Part shown: piece by piece, positions 56,369-64,000 of the stretch
Position numbering within the stretch: the first letter of the stretch is position 1
How the letters are laid out: each line of letters starts with the position of its first letter
Assembly (NCBI RefSeq): GCF_003550175.1
Contig: NZ_QXDF01000002.1
Span: 186,001-250,000, forward strand
Length of the DNA stretch: 64,000 nt
Reading direction: 5' to 3'
From: Dichotomicrobium thermohalophilum
GTDB lineage: Bacteria > Pseudomonadota > Alphaproteobacteria > Rhizobiales > Rhodomicrobiaceae
Notes under the pieces: generated by a model
The model's database searches: none
The model's input: only the letters and a program-made list of their open reading frames with translations
What the model was told of the DNA's origin: nothing
Translations under genes and position numbers: made by a program

Positions 56369-57247
56369 TCACGCCTTGGGTTGCTGCCTCAGTTTTTTGA
56401 CGATCGCGGGGATCAGCGCAACGATTCCAAGCGCGGCGAACGCGATCAGCAGTTCGGTCGTGATGAGCGTGCCCGGATCAAACCGGAAGCTGCAGGGCGG
56501 ATCACCTGCGTCCCGTGCGACCTGGCAGGACTGAAAGGCTTCACGCTGTGCGGCCAGGACGCTGTCCAGCCCAGCCCCGGCAAAGGCGAAGGCGAAAGTT
56601 CCGGGAATGATGCCGAGCGCGGTGGTTATGACGTAGGTGCGCAGCGACACGCCGAGCAGGGCGGGCGCGAGATTCACGACCCAGAAGGGAAAGACCGGGA
56701 CAAGGCGCAGAAAGAGCAGGTAGCTGAGCGCGTTCTCCTGAAACCCGGCGCGGAACTTGTTCAGCCACGGTCCGGCGCGTGCCGCCAACGGCTCACCCAC
56801 CGAACTGCGCGCGATGAGGAAGATCGCCGTGGCGCCAAGCGTCGCCGCGAGAACGGTGACGACGCCACCCAGCAACCACCCGAAGAGCAGCCCGCCCGCG
56901 ACGGTGAGCACCGCCCCGCCCGGCAGCGACAGGGCGATGACCACGACATAGATTGCTGCATAGACGGCGAGCGCGGCGACCAGGTTCTCGTTGATCCAGG
57001 CCTGTAGCGCCTGCTGGTTCAGCGCGAGCTGCTGGAAGGAGATCAGGTTGTGCCACCCCTGCGAAAGGATCAGCCCAGCCGCTGCAGCCAACAGAATCAG
57101 GGGCATCAGCCGGCGCCACAGGGGGCGGCGCGGTACGGCCTCGCCGAGTTCCGGTTCGCGCGCGCCGCTTTCGGGCTCGGGTGGCGTATTTTCGTCGGTC
57201 AAATGTTCGGCTCCATAATGGGCAGCGTTCAGCTTACCGCCGGTCAT
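56369..57247 (-). CDS. TVP38/TMEM64 family membrane protein
   Basis: This 292-aa membrane protein has several transmembrane helices and the SNARE-associated/DedA-like core: LPGGAVLTVAGGLLFGWLLG followed by GATAIFLIARSSVGEPL and FPFWVVNLAPALLGVSLRTY. The start ATG at 57247 has GGAG 13 nt upstream. It is co-oriented with the FAD enzyme gene. Family members may act in lipid or membrane homeostasis; the function of the pair is not established. Confidence 0.88.
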   Translation of the reverse strand: MTGGKLNAAHYGAEHLTDENTPPEPESGAREPELGEAVPRRPLWRRLMPLILLAAAAGLILSQGWHNLISFQQLALNQQALQAWINENLVAALAVYAAIYVVVIALSLPGGAVLTVAGGLLFGWLLGGVVTVLAATLGATAIFLIARSSVGEPLAARAGPWLNKFRAGFQENALSYLLFLRLVPVFPFWVVNLAPALLGVSLRTYVITTALGIIPGTFAFAFAGAGLDSVLAAQREAFQSCQVARDAGDPPCSFRFDPGTLITTELLIAFAALGIVALIPAIVKKLRQQPKA

Positions 57248-57499
57248 GCGTCAGGCTCCAGTCCGCATCGTCATCGTCAAGGGCGTTGCGCTCAGCGGAT
57301 AAGGCAGATGCGTTGAGCGCGGCCTCGCGCATCCTATCTAGAGGGGGAGCGTCGTCGCGGGAATGCCCTGTCAAGCGCTCGTGATGAGATGTGCCCGGCG
57401 GTGATGACCACATGGATTGCCGGCGCTCTGGACAGGCAAAGCGAAGCAATCCTATAAGCACGCCAGATACCGACAGACTACAGACGAGGGAGACAGAGG

Positions 57500-57634
57500 G
57501 TGAAACGCAGCTTTCAGCCCAGCAAGCTTCGGCGCAAGCGCAGGCACGGTTTCCGCGCGCGCATGAGCACAAAGGCCGGGCAAAAGATCCTGGCGCGCCG
57601 TCGTGCGCGTCGGCGCAAGCAACTCACGGCTTAA
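57500..57634 (+). CDS. rpmH: 50S ribosomal protein L34
   Basis: A GTG start at 57500 gives 44 residues beginning [18 protein letters not shown] and ending RRKQLTA, the complete L34 sequence, with many Arg/Lys. AGAGG precedes the GTG. It is followed 32 bp later by rnpA, the conserved bacterial order. This gene is too short to stand out as a long frame. Confidence 0.96.
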   Translation: MKRSFQPSKLRRKRRHGFRARMSTKAGQKILARRRARRRKQLTA

Positions 57635-57666
57635 GCGGCGGACGCCGCGCCCGAGGGCCGGCTCGC

Positions 57667-58092
57667 ATGGCGCGACTGAGGACATTGAAAGACCGGCGGG
57701 ACTTTGTCAGGTTGAAATCCGGCCGGCGCTGGGTGACGCCGGCTTTTGTGCTGCAGGCCGCGCCGCAGCCCGAAGATATCAAGGCCGGGGGACCCCGCTT
57801 TGGCTTCACCGTTTCGCGCCACGCGGTCGCTCATCAGGGGCCGCAAGGGCGCAAGCGCGGCGGCGCAGTGCGGCGCAACCGGGCGCGGCGGCGCCTGAAG
57901 GAGGCCGTAAGGCGCGTGGCGCCGGTGGATGCGCGACCGGACTTCGACTATGTGGTGGTCGGAAGGGCGGCCGCGCTGGAGCGGGACTTCGACGATCTGC
58001 TTAAGGACTTGCAAAAAGCATTCGCCAAGGTGCACGGCGCCGAACGGCAGGCGAAGCGGCACAGAGCGTCGCAGCGCGCGAAAGGCGCTTGA
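57667..58092 (+). CDS. rnpA: Ribonuclease P protein component
   Basis: This 141-aa basic protein begins MARLRTLKDRRDFVRL and has the RNR-type RNA-binding motif AVRRNRARRRLKEAVRR. It also has RFGFTVSRHA in the central cleft. It binds the RNase P RNA for tRNA 5' maturation. The start at 57667 is chosen because the frame opens upstream inside rpmH. The basic tail is long for the family. No yidD gene follows. Confidence 0.95.
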   Translation: MARLRTLKDRRDFVRLKSGRRWVTPAFVLQAAPQPEDIKAGGPRFGFTVSRHAVAHQGPQGRKRGGAVRRNRARRRLKEAVRRVAPVDARPDFDYVVVGRAAALERDFDDLLKDLQKAFAKVHGAERQAKRHRASQRAKGA

Positions 58093-58175
58093 ATTTGCTG
58101 GCGCGGCAGCTTTCGAAAAGCTAAACGGAGCCTATATGCAGGCCAAATTGGACGCGCGGGAGTGTTCCGGCTTTG

Positions 58176-60023
58176 ATGGACGAGAAGAACCGTAATCTAC
58201 TGCTGGCCGTCGTTCTGTCGGTCATCGTGCTGTTTGTCTGGCAGGCGCTGGTCATCGGGCCTCAGCGCGAGGCGACGCAGCAACAGCCCCAGCAGCAGAC
58301 CACGCAACAGACGCCCGCGCAGGGGCAGTCCCAGACCGGCACGCCGGCGCCGTCCGCGACGGGCGAGCCGAGTGCTGGCACAGCTCCCGGAACCGGTGCC
58401 CCGGGCCTGCCCGCGGCGACTTCCTCGCGCGAGGCCGCCATTGCCGCCACCCAGCGGGTCCCGATCGACACGCCCAGCCTGCGCGGCTCGATCAATCTCA
58501 AGGGCGGGCGCATCGACGATCTGACCCTGAAGAAGTACCGCGTCGCCGTCGCCAAGGACAGCGACAACGTCACGCTGCTCTCACCCTCCGGCAGTCCTGC
58601 GCCGAGCCGCGCCTTTTACGCTCAGCACGGCTGGACGACCGCCGGCAGCGGCGTCAGCGTGCCCGGCCCGGATACCGAGTGGAGCGTGGAAAGCTCTGGC
58701 CCACTATCGCCCGGCAACCCCGTCACGCTGGTCTATGATAACGGCGAGGGGTTGGTATTCCGCCGCATCATCGAGGTGGACGAGAACTACATGTTCTCCG
58801 TCACCCAGAAGGTTGAGAACAACACCGGCGAGGCGATCCAGCTCTTCCCCTACGGCCTGATCTCCCGCCATGGCGTTCCCGATACCCAGGGATTCTTCAT
58901 CCTTCATGAAGGGCCCATCGGCGTGCTTGGCGAAGACGGGCTTGAGGAGTTCGATTACGACGACCTGCTGGAGACGGCCGCCCCGAGCACCTATTCGGCG
59001 ACCGGCGGCTGGCTGGGCATCACCGACAAATACTGGGCCGCCACGCTTATTCCGCCGCAGGACGCGGCCTATGACGCCCGTTTTGTTGGCGACGGCCAGG
59101 GCATGCAGGCGCGGTTCCAGACCGATTATCTGCTGCCGGCCGTGCAGGTTCCGGCCGGCGCGACCGGCGAGGTCACGACGCGGCTCTTTGCGGGGGCGAA
59201 GGAAAGCAGCCTGATCGACAGCTACGAGGAGAACCTCGGCATCCAGCAGTTCGAGCTGCTGATCGACTGGGGCTGGTTCCACTTCATCACGAAGCCCCTC
59301 TTCATCGCGCTGGACTTCTTCTACAACCTGGTCGGCAATTTCGGCGTCGCGATCCTGATCGTGACGGTGCTCATCAAGCTCGTTTTCTTCCCGTTGGCGA
59401 ACAAGTCCTACGAGTCGATGAGCAAGATGAAGAAGCTCCAGCCGGAGATGCAGCGCCTCCGTGAACTCTACAAGGACGACCGGATGCGCCAGCAGCAGGA
59501 GCTGATGGAGCTTTACAAGAAGGAGAAGGTGAACCCGATGTCGGGTTGCCTGCCGATCCTGATCCAGATCCCGGTGTTCTTCGCGCTCTACAAGGTGCTG
59601 TTCGTCACGATCGAGATGCGCCACGCGCCGTTCTTCGGCTGGATTCAGGACCTGTCCGCGCCCGACCCGACCAGCATCTTCAACCTGTTCGGTCTGCTGC
59701 CGTTCGCCGTGCCGGAGTTCCTGCAGATCGGCGTCTGGCCGATCATCATGGGTATCTCGATGTTCGTGCAGATGCGGCTCAACCCGATGCCCGGCGATCC
59801 GATCCAGCAGAAGATCTTCACCTGGATGCCGGTGTTCTTCACCTTCATCCTGGCGACCTTCCCGGCCGGGCTGGTGATCTACTGGACCTGGAACAACATC
59901 CTGACCATCGCCCAGCAATGGTTCATCATGCACCGCCAGGGCGTTGAGGTGAATCTGTTCGAGAACATGGGGCTGGACAAGCTGTTCAACCGGCTGGGGG
60001 TCGGCGGCTCCAGCAAGAGTTGA
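58176..60023 (+). CDS. yidC: Membrane protein insertase YidC
   Basis: This 615-aa insertase has a first membrane helix ([19 protein letters not shown]) and a Gln/Thr/Pro-rich linker. The large periplasmic beta-domain follows, then the C-terminal insertase core with [20 protein letters not shown], the basic [19 protein letters not shown] coiled loop and [20 protein letters not shown]. It folds and inserts inner-membrane proteins with or without Sec. The ATG at 58176 is chosen (a TTG precedes). It starts 84 bp after rnpA and its stop is next to the ysxC start. Confidence 0.97.
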   Translation: MDEKNRNLLLAVVLSVIVLFVWQALVIGPQREATQQQPQQQTTQQTPAQGQSQTGTPAPSATGEPSAGTAPGTGAPGLPAATSSREAAIAATQRVPIDTPSLRGSINLKGGRIDDLTLKKYRVAVAKDSDNVTLLSPSGSPAPSRAFYAQHGWTTAGSGVSVPGPDTEWSVESSGPLSPGNPVTLVYDNGEGLVFRRIIEVDENYMFSVTQKVENNTGEAIQLFPYGLISRHGVPDTQGFFILHEGPIGVLGEDGLEEFDYDDLLETAAPSTYSATGGWLGITDKYWAATLIPPQDAAYDARFVGDGQGMQARFQTDYLLPAVQVPAGATGEVTTRLFAGAKESSLIDSYEENLGIQQFELLIDWGWFHFITKPLFIALDFFYNLVGNFGVAILIVTVLIKLVFFPLANKSYESMSKMKKLQPEMQRLRELYKDDRMRQQQELMELYKKEKVNPMSGCLPILIQIPVFFALYKVLFVTIEMRHAPFFGWIQDLSAPDPTSIFNLFGLLPFAVPEFLQIGVWPIIMGISMFVQMRLNPMPGDPIQQKIFTWMPVFFTFILATFPAGLVIYWTWNNILTIAQQWFIMHRQGVEVNLFENMGLDKLFNRLGVGGSSKS

Positions 60024-60025
60024 CC

Positions 60026-60649
60026 GTGACGGCGGACACGCAAGGGCTGTTCTCTGGGCCGATCCACTTCATCAAGGGCGTCGTGCGTATTGACGGGTTG
60101 CCCGTCGAACCGCTGCCCGAGGTCGCCTTTGCGGGCCGCTCGAACGTTGGCAAGTCAAGCCTGTTGAACGCCCTGACCGGGCGCAAGGCGCTTGCGCGTA
60201 CCTCGAACACGCCGGGGCGAACCCGCGAACTCAACTATTTCCGCGTCGGCGACCTGCTGTACATTGTCGATATGCCTGGCTACGGCTATGCCAAGGCGCC
60301 GAAGTCACAGGTGAAGGGCTGGAACGAGCTCATCTACGCCTACTTGCGCGGCCGCCCGCAGCTCAAGCGGGTTTTCCTTCTCATCGACGCGCGCCACGGC
60401 ATCAAAAACACCGACAAGGACGTGCTGGCGCTGATGGACGAGGCGGCGGTGTCCTATCAGGTTGTGCTCACCAAGATCGACAAGATCAGCGCGGGGCAGC
60501 TCAAGCGGGTGCAGAGCGAAACGGCTGCCTACCTCGCCAAGCACCCGGCGGCGCACCCGGATATCATTGCCACCTCGGCGCAGAAGCGACTCGGAATCGA
60601 CGACCTGCGCGCGGCGATTGTCGAGCTGATCGCGGCCGGTCAGGTCTGA
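60026..60649 (+). CDS. ysxC: Ribosome biogenesis GTP-binding protein YsxC/EngB
   Basis: This 207-aa GTPase has G1 [10 protein letters not shown]3 DMPGYG and G4 TKIDK in the EngB pattern, with [14 protein letters not shown] as the G2 region. It acts in large-subunit assembly. A GTG at 60026 is chosen; a TTG at 60020 that overlaps the yidC stop is an alternative. It belongs to the rpmH-rnpA-yidC-ysxC run and is convergent with the XerC-type gene. Confidence 0.95.
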   Translation: MTADTQGLFSGPIHFIKGVVRIDGLPVEPLPEVAFAGRSNVGKSSLLNALTGRKALARTSNTPGRTRELNYFRVGDLLYIVDMPGYGYAKAPKSQVKGWNELIYAYLRGRPQLKRVFLLIDARHGIKNTDKDVLALMDEAAVSYQVVLTKIDKISAGQLKRVQSETAAYLAKHPAAHPDIIATSAQKRLGIDDLRAAIVELIAAGQV

Positions 60650-60677
60650 AGCGGGTGCCTTCGCACGGAGGGCGCTG

Positions 60678-61649
60678 TCATTTCTGCCGCCCGCGCGGAT
60701 GCGCCTTGGCATAGACGTTCAACAGCGCCTGGCGGTCGACATCGGTGTAAACCTGCGTGGTCGACAGGCTGGCATGGCCAAGCAGCTCCTGGATTGCGCG
60801 GAGGTCCGCGCCGCTGCCGAGCAGATGCGTTGCGAAGGAATGGCGCAGCGCGTGTGGCGTCGCCGTCGGGGGCAGGTCCAGCGCCGCGCGCAGCCTGGCG
60901 ATGAGAAGCTGCACGATCCTCGGGCTCAGCCGCCCGCCCCGGACACCGACGAATAGCGGGTCATCGCTCATCAGCGAATATGGACAGGCGTCGAGATATT
61001 GCAGCACGGCCTCCTGCGCGATCGGCAGGACTGGCACGACGCGCTCGTGATCTCCCTTGCCCTTGACGCGCAGCACATCGCGCGGTGGCAGCGGCGCATC
61101 GCGGCGGTTGAGCGAAAGCGCCTCGGAGATACGCAGCCCCGAGCCGTAGAGCAGCAGGATCACGGCCTGATCGCGCAGTCCGACCCATGGCGCGCGGTCG
61201 CGTCCGTCATCCTCGCGGCTTTCACTCACGACGGCCCGCGCCTTGTCCTCGGTGAGCGGACGCGGCAGCGCACGCGGCACGCGCGGCAACGCGACGGCGA
61301 GAACGGCGCGGTTCTTCAAGTGCCCGGCCCGTTCCAAATGACGGAAGCACGCCCGCAACGCAGACAGGCTGCGCGAAAGACTGCGGCTCGATGCGCCCTG
61401 AGTCCGCCGCCACGCCAAGAAAGCGCGGAAATCGGCCGCGGTCAGAGCGTTGAAATCGCGCAGCGCAGGCGGCGCGCCGAGATGCTCGCTCAGAAACACA
61501 CAGAACTGGCGGAGGTCCCGCGCGTAGGCGTCCAGGGTATTTGTGCCGCTGCCGCGCTCATGCCTGAGGAACGCCAGCCAGCCGCGGATCGCCTCGGCGA
61601 GGTCCGGCTGCGCGGAAAAGTCCAGATTTCTCGGAATAACCGTGTTCAT
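60678..61649 (-). CDS. xerC: Tyrosine recombinase XerC-type
   Basis: This 323-aa protein has an N-terminal SAM-like DNA-binding domain (LRHERGSGTNTLDAYARDL) and a catalytic domain with Arg in YGSGLRISEAL, Lys in VKGKGDHERVVP, HALRHSFATHLL, LGHAS and the nucleophile Tyr in TTQVYTDVD. It resolves chromosome dimers at dif with XerD. The start at 61649 (MNTVIPRNL) is chosen over 61682. It is divergent from priA across 85 bp. No dif-like site is seen here. Confidence 0.9.
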   Translation of the reverse strand: MNTVIPRNLDFSAQPDLAEAIRGWLAFLRHERGSGTNTLDAYARDLRQFCVFLSEHLGAPPALRDFNALTAADFRAFLAWRRTQGASSRSLSRSLSALRACFRHLERAGHLKNRAVLAVALPRVPRALPRPLTEDKARAVVSESREDDGRDRAPWVGLRDQAVILLLYGSGLRISEALSLNRRDAPLPPRDVLRVKGKGDHERVVPVLPIAQEAVLQYLDACPYSLMSDDPLFVGVRGGRLSPRIVQLLIARLRAALDLPPTATPHALRHSFATHLLGSGADLRAIQELLGHASLSTTQVYTDVDRQALLNVYAKAHPRGRQK

Positions 61650-61734
61650 CGACGCGACGCCGCTTTTCTTCCTGTGGCACAAACCCTTAACCTAGCGGCG
61701 CCATGGTTGATGCAGTCTTAATCCGCAGGGGCAG

Positions 61735-63966
61735 ATGGTGACCGGGCCGTACCAGGCGGCGCAGGCGCGGCTTGATCTCGAGGAGCCGCAGGAGGGGCAG
61801 GTGCGCGCGGTGCCCGTGCTGGTGCCGCTGGCGCTGGAAGAGGCGTATGACTACCAGCCGCCGGAGGGCGAAGCGCCCCCACCGGGGACATTCGTCCGGG
61901 TGCCGCTCGGCTCCGCGCGGCGGATTGGGGTCGTTTGGGGCGCAGCGCGTACGGCGGATGTGGCGCCAAAGAAACTCAAATCCATCATCGAGGTGCTGGA
62001 CGTGCCGGCGCTGCCTGCGGTGTCTCGGCGTCTGGTCGACTGGGTGGCGAACTACACGCTCAGCCCGCGCGGGATGGTGCTGAAGATGATGATGAGCGCG
62101 CCCCGCGCTTTTGAGCCCGAGGGGCCGCGGTTCGGCTATCGCGCGGCCGGGCCGCCGCCCGACCGAATGACGCCGGCGCGGGAGAAGGTGCTGAATGTGG
62201 CGGCTGACGGTGCCGTGCGCGCAAAGGCGGAACTCGCCCGCGAGGCCGGCGTCAGCGCGGCGGTGATCGAGGGGCTGGCCGCCGCCGGTTCGCTCATCCG
62301 CGTGGAGATGCCGCCGCCGCGCCCGGCGCTGCCGGACCCGGAGCATGCGCCGCCGGAACTCGCGCCCGAGCAGGCCGAAGCGGCCGGCAAGCTGATCGAC
62401 GCGGTGCGCCGAGGCGGCTTCTCCGTGTGCCTGCTCGACGGCGTGACGGGTGCGGGCAAGACGGAGGTGTATTTCGAGGCCGTCGCCGCTGCGTTGGCGC
62501 GCGGCCAGCAGGTGCTCATCCTTCTCCCGGAGATCGCGCTGACCAGCCAGTTTCTGGATCGCTTCGCCAAGCGTTTTGGCTGCCGGCCCATGGAGTGGCA
62601 CTCGGCGATGGGCGCGGCGGAGCGCGGGCGCATCTGGCGCGCGGTGGCGAAGGGCGAGGCGCGCGCGGTTGCCGGGGCGCGCTCGGCGCTGTTCCTGCCG
62701 TTTGCCGATCTTGGCCTGACCGTCGTGGACGAGGAGCACGAGCAGAGCTTCAAGCAGGAGGACTATGTGCGGTATCAGGCGCGCGACGTGGCGGTGGTGC
62801 GCGGCAAGCTGGGCAAGCACCCGGTGATCCTGAGTTCGGCGACGCCCTCGATCGAGAGCGTCGTCAACGCCCGGCAAGGGCGCTACGAGCACGTCCGCCT
62901 GACCAGCCGCTACGCGGGCGCGGCGCTGCCCGACATTCGCGCGATCGACCTGCGCGCCGACCCGCCGGAACGTGGCCGCTGGCTGTCGCCGGCGCTGGTT
63001 TCGGCGGTACGCGACACGCTCGCGGCGGACAAACAGGCGCTTCTGTTCCTGAACCGCCGCGGTTATGCGCCGCTAACGCTGTGTCGGGCCTGCGGCTACC
63101 GCATCGAATGCCCGCAATGCAGCGCCACGCTGGTCGAGCACCGCGCGCGCGGCAAGCTGACCTGCCATCACTGCGGCTTCGTGCTGCCACGCCCCGGCGA
63201 CTGCCCCGCCTGCGGGGTTAGCGGCAAGCTGGTGCCCTGCGGGCCGGGCGTGGAGCGCGTCGCGGAGGAGGTGGCCGAGCGCTTCCCTGACGTGCCCGCC
63301 GCGATCCTGTCGAGTGACTTCACGACCAACTTGAGCGAAGTGCGGGAGACCATCGCGCGCATTTCCTCGGGCAAGGCGCGAATCGTGATCGGCACACAGC
63401 TTGTCGCGAAAGGACATCACTTCCCCGGCCTGGCCCTCGTCGGCGTCGTCGACGGCGACCTCAGCCTGGCGCAGGGCGGCGACCCGCGCGCGGCGGAGCG
63501 CACCTTCCAGCTCATGCAGCAGGTCATCGGCCGCGCGGGGCGCGAGGAGAGCGGCGGCGTCGGCCTGATCCAGACCCACGCGCCCGACCATCCGGTCATG
63601 CGTGCCCTGATCTCAGGGGATCGCGACACCTTCCTGGCGCGTGAAATTGCCGCACGTGAGGCCGCCGTGCTGCCGCCCTTCGGCCGGCTGGCGGCGATCA
63701 TCGTCTCGGCAGGCGCGAAACCGGAAGCTGAACGCTACGCGCAGGCGCTTGCCAAGGCCGCGCCGCCGGCAGCGCGGATCGAGGTCATGGGGCCGGCCGA
63801 GGCGCCCCTGGTGCTGATCCGCGGGCGTTACCGCTACCGGCTGCTCGTCAAGGCGCCGCGGAACGTGGATTTACAAGCATTTTTGCGCGCCTGGATGGAT
63901 CGTGCGCCGCTGGCGAAGGGGAGCGTGCGCGTGATCATCGACGTCGATCCCTACAGCTTCCTGTGA
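61735..63966 (+). CDS. priA: Primosomal replication protein N' (PriA helicase)
   Basis: This 743-aa helicase has an N-terminal DNA-binding domain (VRAVPVLVPLALEEAYDYQ), Walker A GVTGAGKTEVY, DEEHEQ, the cysteine-rich zinc region (CRACGYRIECPQCSA through CHHCGF and CPACG), and QQVIGRAGR. It restarts stalled replication forks. The start ATG at 61735 has CAGGGGCAG in front. It is complete in the window and ends 34 bp from the right edge. Confidence 0.97.
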   Translation: MVTGPYQAAQARLDLEEPQEGQVRAVPVLVPLALEEAYDYQPPEGEAPPPGTFVRVPLGSARRIGVVWGAARTADVAPKKLKSIIEVLDVPALPAVSRRLVDWVANYTLSPRGMVLKMMMSAPRAFEPEGPRFGYRAAGPPPDRMTPAREKVLNVAADGAVRAKAELAREAGVSAAVIEGLAAAGSLIRVEMPPPRPALPDPEHAPPELAPEQAEAAGKLIDAVRRGGFSVCLLDGVTGAGKTEVYFEAVAAALARGQQVLILLPEIALTSQFLDRFAKRFGCRPMEWHSAMGAAERGRIWRAVAKGEARAVAGARSALFLPFADLGLTVVDEEHEQSFKQEDYVRYQARDVAVVRGKLGKHPVILSSATPSIESVVNARQGRYEHVRLTSRYAGAALPDIRAIDLRADPPERGRWLSPALVSAVRDTLAADKQALLFLNRRGYAPLTLCRACGYRIECPQCSATLVEHRARGKLTCHHCGFVLPRPGDCPACGVSGKLVPCGPGVERVAEEVAERFPDVPAAILSSDFTTNLSEVRETIARISSGKARIVIGTQLVAKGHHFPGLALVGVVDGDLSLAQGGDPRAAERTFQLMQQVIGRAGREESGGVGLIQTHAPDHPVMRALISGDRDTFLAREIAAREAAVLPPFGRLAAIIVSAGAKPEAERYAQALAKAAPPAARIEVMGPAEAPLVLIRGRYRYRLLVKAPRNVDLQAFLRAWMDRAPLAKGSVRVIIDVDPYSFL

Positions 63967-64000
63967 CCCGGGGCGCAACGCTTGGGAATTTTCGCGCTTT

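Overview
This 64 kb window is high-GC DNA from an alphaproteobacterium, most likely Hyphomicrobiales or a relative. The evidence is the gene content: several HWE-family histidine kinases, a FixJ-like regulator, TRAP transport, a PrtD/PrsE-like type I secretion pair, and the chromosomal block rpmH-rnpA-yidC-ysxC. No transposase, integrase cluster, phage module or CRISPR array is visible. The genus cannot be named from sequence alone.

Layout. (1) 1-12.6 kb: a coenzyme F420 locus. pxpCB point left. pxpA-npdG-cofE-cofD-cofC-cofG-cofH point right, with four stop/start overlaps, and cover the known route from tyrosine and 5-amino-6-ribitylaminouracil to F420 plus an F420:NADP oxidoreductase. Converging on this is a left-pointing set: a fold-type II PLP enzyme, both subunits of a family I CoA-transferase, and a luciferase-like (LLM) oxidoreductase that could use F420. 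The promoter regions of both arms carry the same inverted repeat, TACTA-N4-TAGTA. (2) 12.9-22.4 kb: a cysteine hydrolase, small membrane proteins, a DUF6166-like protein, a di-iron hydroxylase, a GntR/FCD regulator, a PanB-like protein that has lost two metal ligands, a TRAP transporter (large permease frameshifted), a PhyH-type dioxygenase and an ICL/PEP-mutase-type enzyme. A 16-bp operator-like palindrome or its variants sits at three promoters. This looks like an uptake and catabolic locus for an unknown acid. (3) 22.6-30.1 kb: mixed accessory genes (Crp, LOG protein, GlxA-type AraC regulator, methyltransferase, exported CMD protein, DUF6644-like/DUF6152 pair, orphan receiver, kinase remnant). 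(4) 30.1-35.3 kb: divergent katG-oxyR and a membrane-anchored metallophosphoesterase. (5) 35.6-45.7 kb: a decayed epimerase gene and a signalling hub of HWE kinases, receivers, a Crp protein and a FixJ-like protein. (6) 45.9-52.6 kb: tRNA-Gly, beta-carbonic anhydrase, and a three-gene cassette for a secreted RTX-tailed animal-type heme peroxidase with its own ABC/HlyD exporter. (7) 53.1-64 kb: housekeeping: tRNA-Arg, histidine kinase, FAD disulfide oxidoreductase plus TVP38 protein, rpmH, rnpA, yidC, ysxC, a XerC-type recombinase and priA.

How it may fit together. What is seen: F420 synthesis is linked to a possible F420-dependent catabolic operon, and both promoters share a palindrome. The inference is a co-regulated pathway that reduces or oxidises a substrate with F420, and in which PxpABC-type lactam hydrolysis, PLP chemistry and CoA transfer may act on the product. 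The substrate is not known. Two long reading frames (TRAP large permease and MEDS-PAS hybrid kinase) are each broken by one base at a G run, so sequence error must be excluded before calling them pseudogenes.
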